Source: a virus
DNA: 42,221 nt
Virus record (IMG/VR): IMGVR_UViG_3300033153_002739
Span: 1 to 42,221 of that record
Strand: one strand, 5' to 3'
Part shown: positions 40,785-42,221 of the stretch, piece after piece
Numbering within the stretch: position 1 is the stretch's first letter
Layout of the letters: the number at the start of each line of letters is the position of its first letter
Position numbers and translations under genes: made by a program
The notes under the pieces: generated by a model
What the model was told of the DNA's origin: nothing
What the model saw: only the letters and a program-made list of their open reading frames with translations
Database searches by the model: none

Positions 40785-41350
40785 TGAAGTACAAAGGCAA
40801 AATTAACCATGAGGGTAAAGATTTCGATGAGAAGTTTGCAAAGTGTAAGTCTGATGACTTGCCTATGTTTACTACACTGTATAGAATGGCAACTGCAGTA
40901 ATTGCACCATCAACCGTAACTGACTCTGAAACTGAAAAAGAGAAAGTTGGTGAGTCTATTAGAGTTGGCTATGGGCTTTCTCTTATTTCATCTGTATCTG
41001 TATTTACAGGGATACATGCTAAAAAGAGTTTGATGAATCCATCGTTTTTGGTGGAAGCGTTACTTGATATGGCTAAAGATGAACAATCGTTAATTGGCTG
41101 GGCTGATGGAACAGGTTCTATTATTGCCAATTCAACTACATGTATCTGTCCTAAATGTTTTAATGCATTGGAAAAGAGAGTCTTGAATGATAAGGAAAAA
41201 GCTGTTGATGACAGTTGCATGGCTAAGGTCTATAAGTATGACAAGAAAACTAAGAAGGGTGAAATCCTCAATGGAGAAGATCTACCACCTGAGGTAATTG
41301 ATGCACTTGAAAGCATGATCGCTAACAATAAAAAGAAAGAGGGTAAGTAA
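40784..41350 (+). CDS. Hypothetical protein with CxxC knuckle
   Basis: 188 residues. The N-terminal half has VIAPSTVTD and a mixed hydrophobic region (GYGLSLISSVSVF), the middle CICPKC is one zinc-type knuckle, with one more Cys about 25 residues on, and the tail is Lys/Glu-rich. It directly precedes the CobS-like gene with one base between and may work with it. No family recognised. Confidence 0.68.
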   Translation: MKYKGKINHEGKDFDEKFAKCKSDDLPMFTTLYRMATAVIAPSTVTDSETEKEKVGESIRVGYGLSLISSVSVFTGIHAKKSLMNPSFLVEALLDMAKDEQSLIGWADGTGSIIANSTTCICPKCFNALEKRVLNDKEKAVDDSCMAKVYKYDKKTKKGEILNGEDLPPEVIDALESMIANNKKKEGK

Positions 41351-41351
41351 G

Positions 41352-42221
41352 ATGAATAAAACACCAGTAATCAGTATGGATAATGGAGAGTTGATCGCAG
41401 CTATGGTTATAGAAGAAGAAGCAAGTAAAGTGCTAGGTTCTTCACCATTTGCAACCAAGAAAGATCCTGCTAGAAATATATATTATAGAGGCAGTGATGG
41501 CGTTGTTCACTTCAACAAGATACCGGGTATGATGCAACGTCCATCACCAACAAGTCAAGAGAGTATCAAAGAAACTGTTGCCAAGATCACAGAAGGTATT
41601 GCTGCACCAAAAGCAGAAGCCATTTATGACAGTGTTGCAGCGTCTTTTGCAATCATTGATGTTGAAAATACATTTGAATACCAACCAACTACTGACGATA
41701 TGGCAGAACTTGCTGGTATCTATGATGCGATGATCATTCAACTTGAAGCTATGAAAGGTGGAGCAGGAGGCAACATTGACAGCAAGCTTGAGAAGTATTT
41801 CTTTAAGAAGCATTTACTCATCCAAGGTGAGAAAGGTGGAGGCAAGACATACATGGTATCAAAGATGATCGCTGATATGGATGATGATATTGAAAGTGTA
41901 TCTATCCGTGGAAATGAGTCTATTGAAGCCATTGATCTGCTTGGTCACTATATCAGAACTGAGACAGGTGGACTTGTATGGAAAGATGGACCACTGACCA
42001 GTGCATTTAGAATGGCTGCTGCAGGTAAACCTGTTGTCCTGTTTATAGATGAAATGCTGAGAATACCTAAGCGTGAGTTAAACGTCTTGGTTGGTTCTTT
42101 GTCTCCGGACTCAAGTGGGAATTTCAGTCTTGATACATCGAGAGCTGGATCCATTGAAGTTGAAGAGGGTAAAAGTGCTATTGCAAACATTGAGACATTA
42201 ACTGTACCAAAGAACATGCTA
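41352..42221 (+). CDS. CobS/MoxR-like AAA+ ATPase, N-terminal part (continues at 1)
   Basis: The gene runs off the window end and continues at base 1 of the window in the same frame (codon 253 begins at 42108). Walker A is GEKGGGKT (159-166), Walker B is VVLFIDEM (Asp233, Glu234). The first 150 residues are a variable N-terminal region without clear domain. The intact gene of about 422 residues is likely functional. GGTAAG upstream is a modest ribosome site. Confidence 0.87.
   Translation, partial: MNKTPVISMDNGELIAAMVIEEEASKVLGSSPFATKKDPARNIYYRGSDGVVHFNKIPGMMQRPSPTSQESIKETVAKITEGIAAPKAEAIYDSVAASFAIIDVENTFEYQPTTDDMAELAGIYDAMIIQLEAMKGGAGGNIDSKLEKYFFKKHLLIQGEKGGGKTYMVSKMIADMDDDIESVSIRGNESIEAIDLLGHYIRTETGGLVWKDGPLTSAFRMAAAGKPVVLFIDEMLRIPKRELNVLVGSLSPDSSGNFSLDTSRAGSIEVEEGKSAIANIETLTVPKNML
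42108..42221. repeat. Terminal direct repeat, right copy
   Basis: Exact copy of 1-114, showing that the contig closes on itself. Remove one copy to get the unit genome of about 42,107 bases. Confidence 0.95.

Larger units (their letters stand above)
174..42093. repeat. Dispersed octamer CANCCAAG, 106 copies
   Basis: Hand scan of both strands: CAGCCAAG 49, CAACCAAG 38, CATCCAAG 15, CACCCAAG 4. Of these 57 read on the plus strand and 49 on the minus strand. Examples on the plus strand are 245, 1633, 13196, 19347, 32751 and 37871; on the minus strand 174, 7103, 16977, 28463 and 36862. Nearly all lie in genes, in different codon frames. Bases outside the octamer look random. Only two copies lie between 38464 and 41451. 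Confidence 0.85.

Noticed and set aside
174-42093. The octamer as a Chi or KOPS-like polar signal
   Set aside because: Orientation is nearly balanced overall (57 to 49) and within the late block (36 to 37), so it does not point along replication or transcription.
1-42221. CRISPR array, insertion sequence or integrase
   Set aside because: No regularly spaced repeats, no transposase and no integrase or repressor were found, so a virulent lifestyle is more likely.

Overview
The window is the complete, circularly closed genome of a tailed dsDNA phage with a T7-like (podovirus) virion. Bases 1-114 recur exactly at 42108-42221, so the unique genome is about 42,107 bp, and one gene (a CobS/MoxR-type AAA+ ATPase) is cut in two by the arbitrary contig ends. 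The host cannot be named from sequence alone. T7-type internal ejection proteins with a transglycosylase, an M15 endolysin and a lipobox lipoprotein point to a diderm (Gram-negative) bacterium. The DNA is AT-rich, and genes are packed with ATGA or TAATG overlaps.

Layout. (1) About 39.57 kb through the contig join to 12.97 kb, plus strand: early and replication genes. These are small hypothetical proteins, the CobS-like ATPase with a VWA (CobT-like) partner, a Cas4/RecB-type nuclease with a cysteine cluster, an SF2 helicase, a large ATPase-primase-PriCT protein, a YkgJ-type CxxCxxxCC protein, a Sak4-like P-loop recombinase with a putative ssDNA-binding partner, and a GIY-YIG nuclease. I found no DNA polymerase and no T7-type RNA polymerase, so host polymerases are probably used. 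(2) 37.75 kb down to 13.07 kb, minus strand: one late block of about 24.7 kb. It runs from small proteins through portal, a small HTH-repeat protein, scaffold, a lysis-type cluster, major capsid protein, tail tubes A and B, a collagen-like tail-fibre cluster and three internal virion proteins to the terminase subunits. (3) 37.75-39.57 kb: a divergent control region with two plus-strand genes of odd base composition, two noncoding stretches of about 0.5 kb, several strong compound hairpins and a G-rich tract where GC skew flips. This is the best candidate for a replication origin.

Most unusual feature: the non-palindromic octamer CANCCAAG (mostly CAGCCAAG or CAACCAAG) occurs 106 times by my hand scan, about one per 400 bp. 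It lies in both orientations and, in the genes I checked, in all three codon frames. From base composition I would expect about three. This looks like selection on DNA rather than protein, comparable in density to DNA-uptake or Chi-type signals, and I do not recognise it as a known motif.

Other points of interest are an IrrE/ImmA-like HExxH...ExEAN metallopeptidase signature inside the 1291-residue internal virion protein, the ATPase-before-primase domain order, and a pair of diverged paralogous small genes on either side of the origin-like region.
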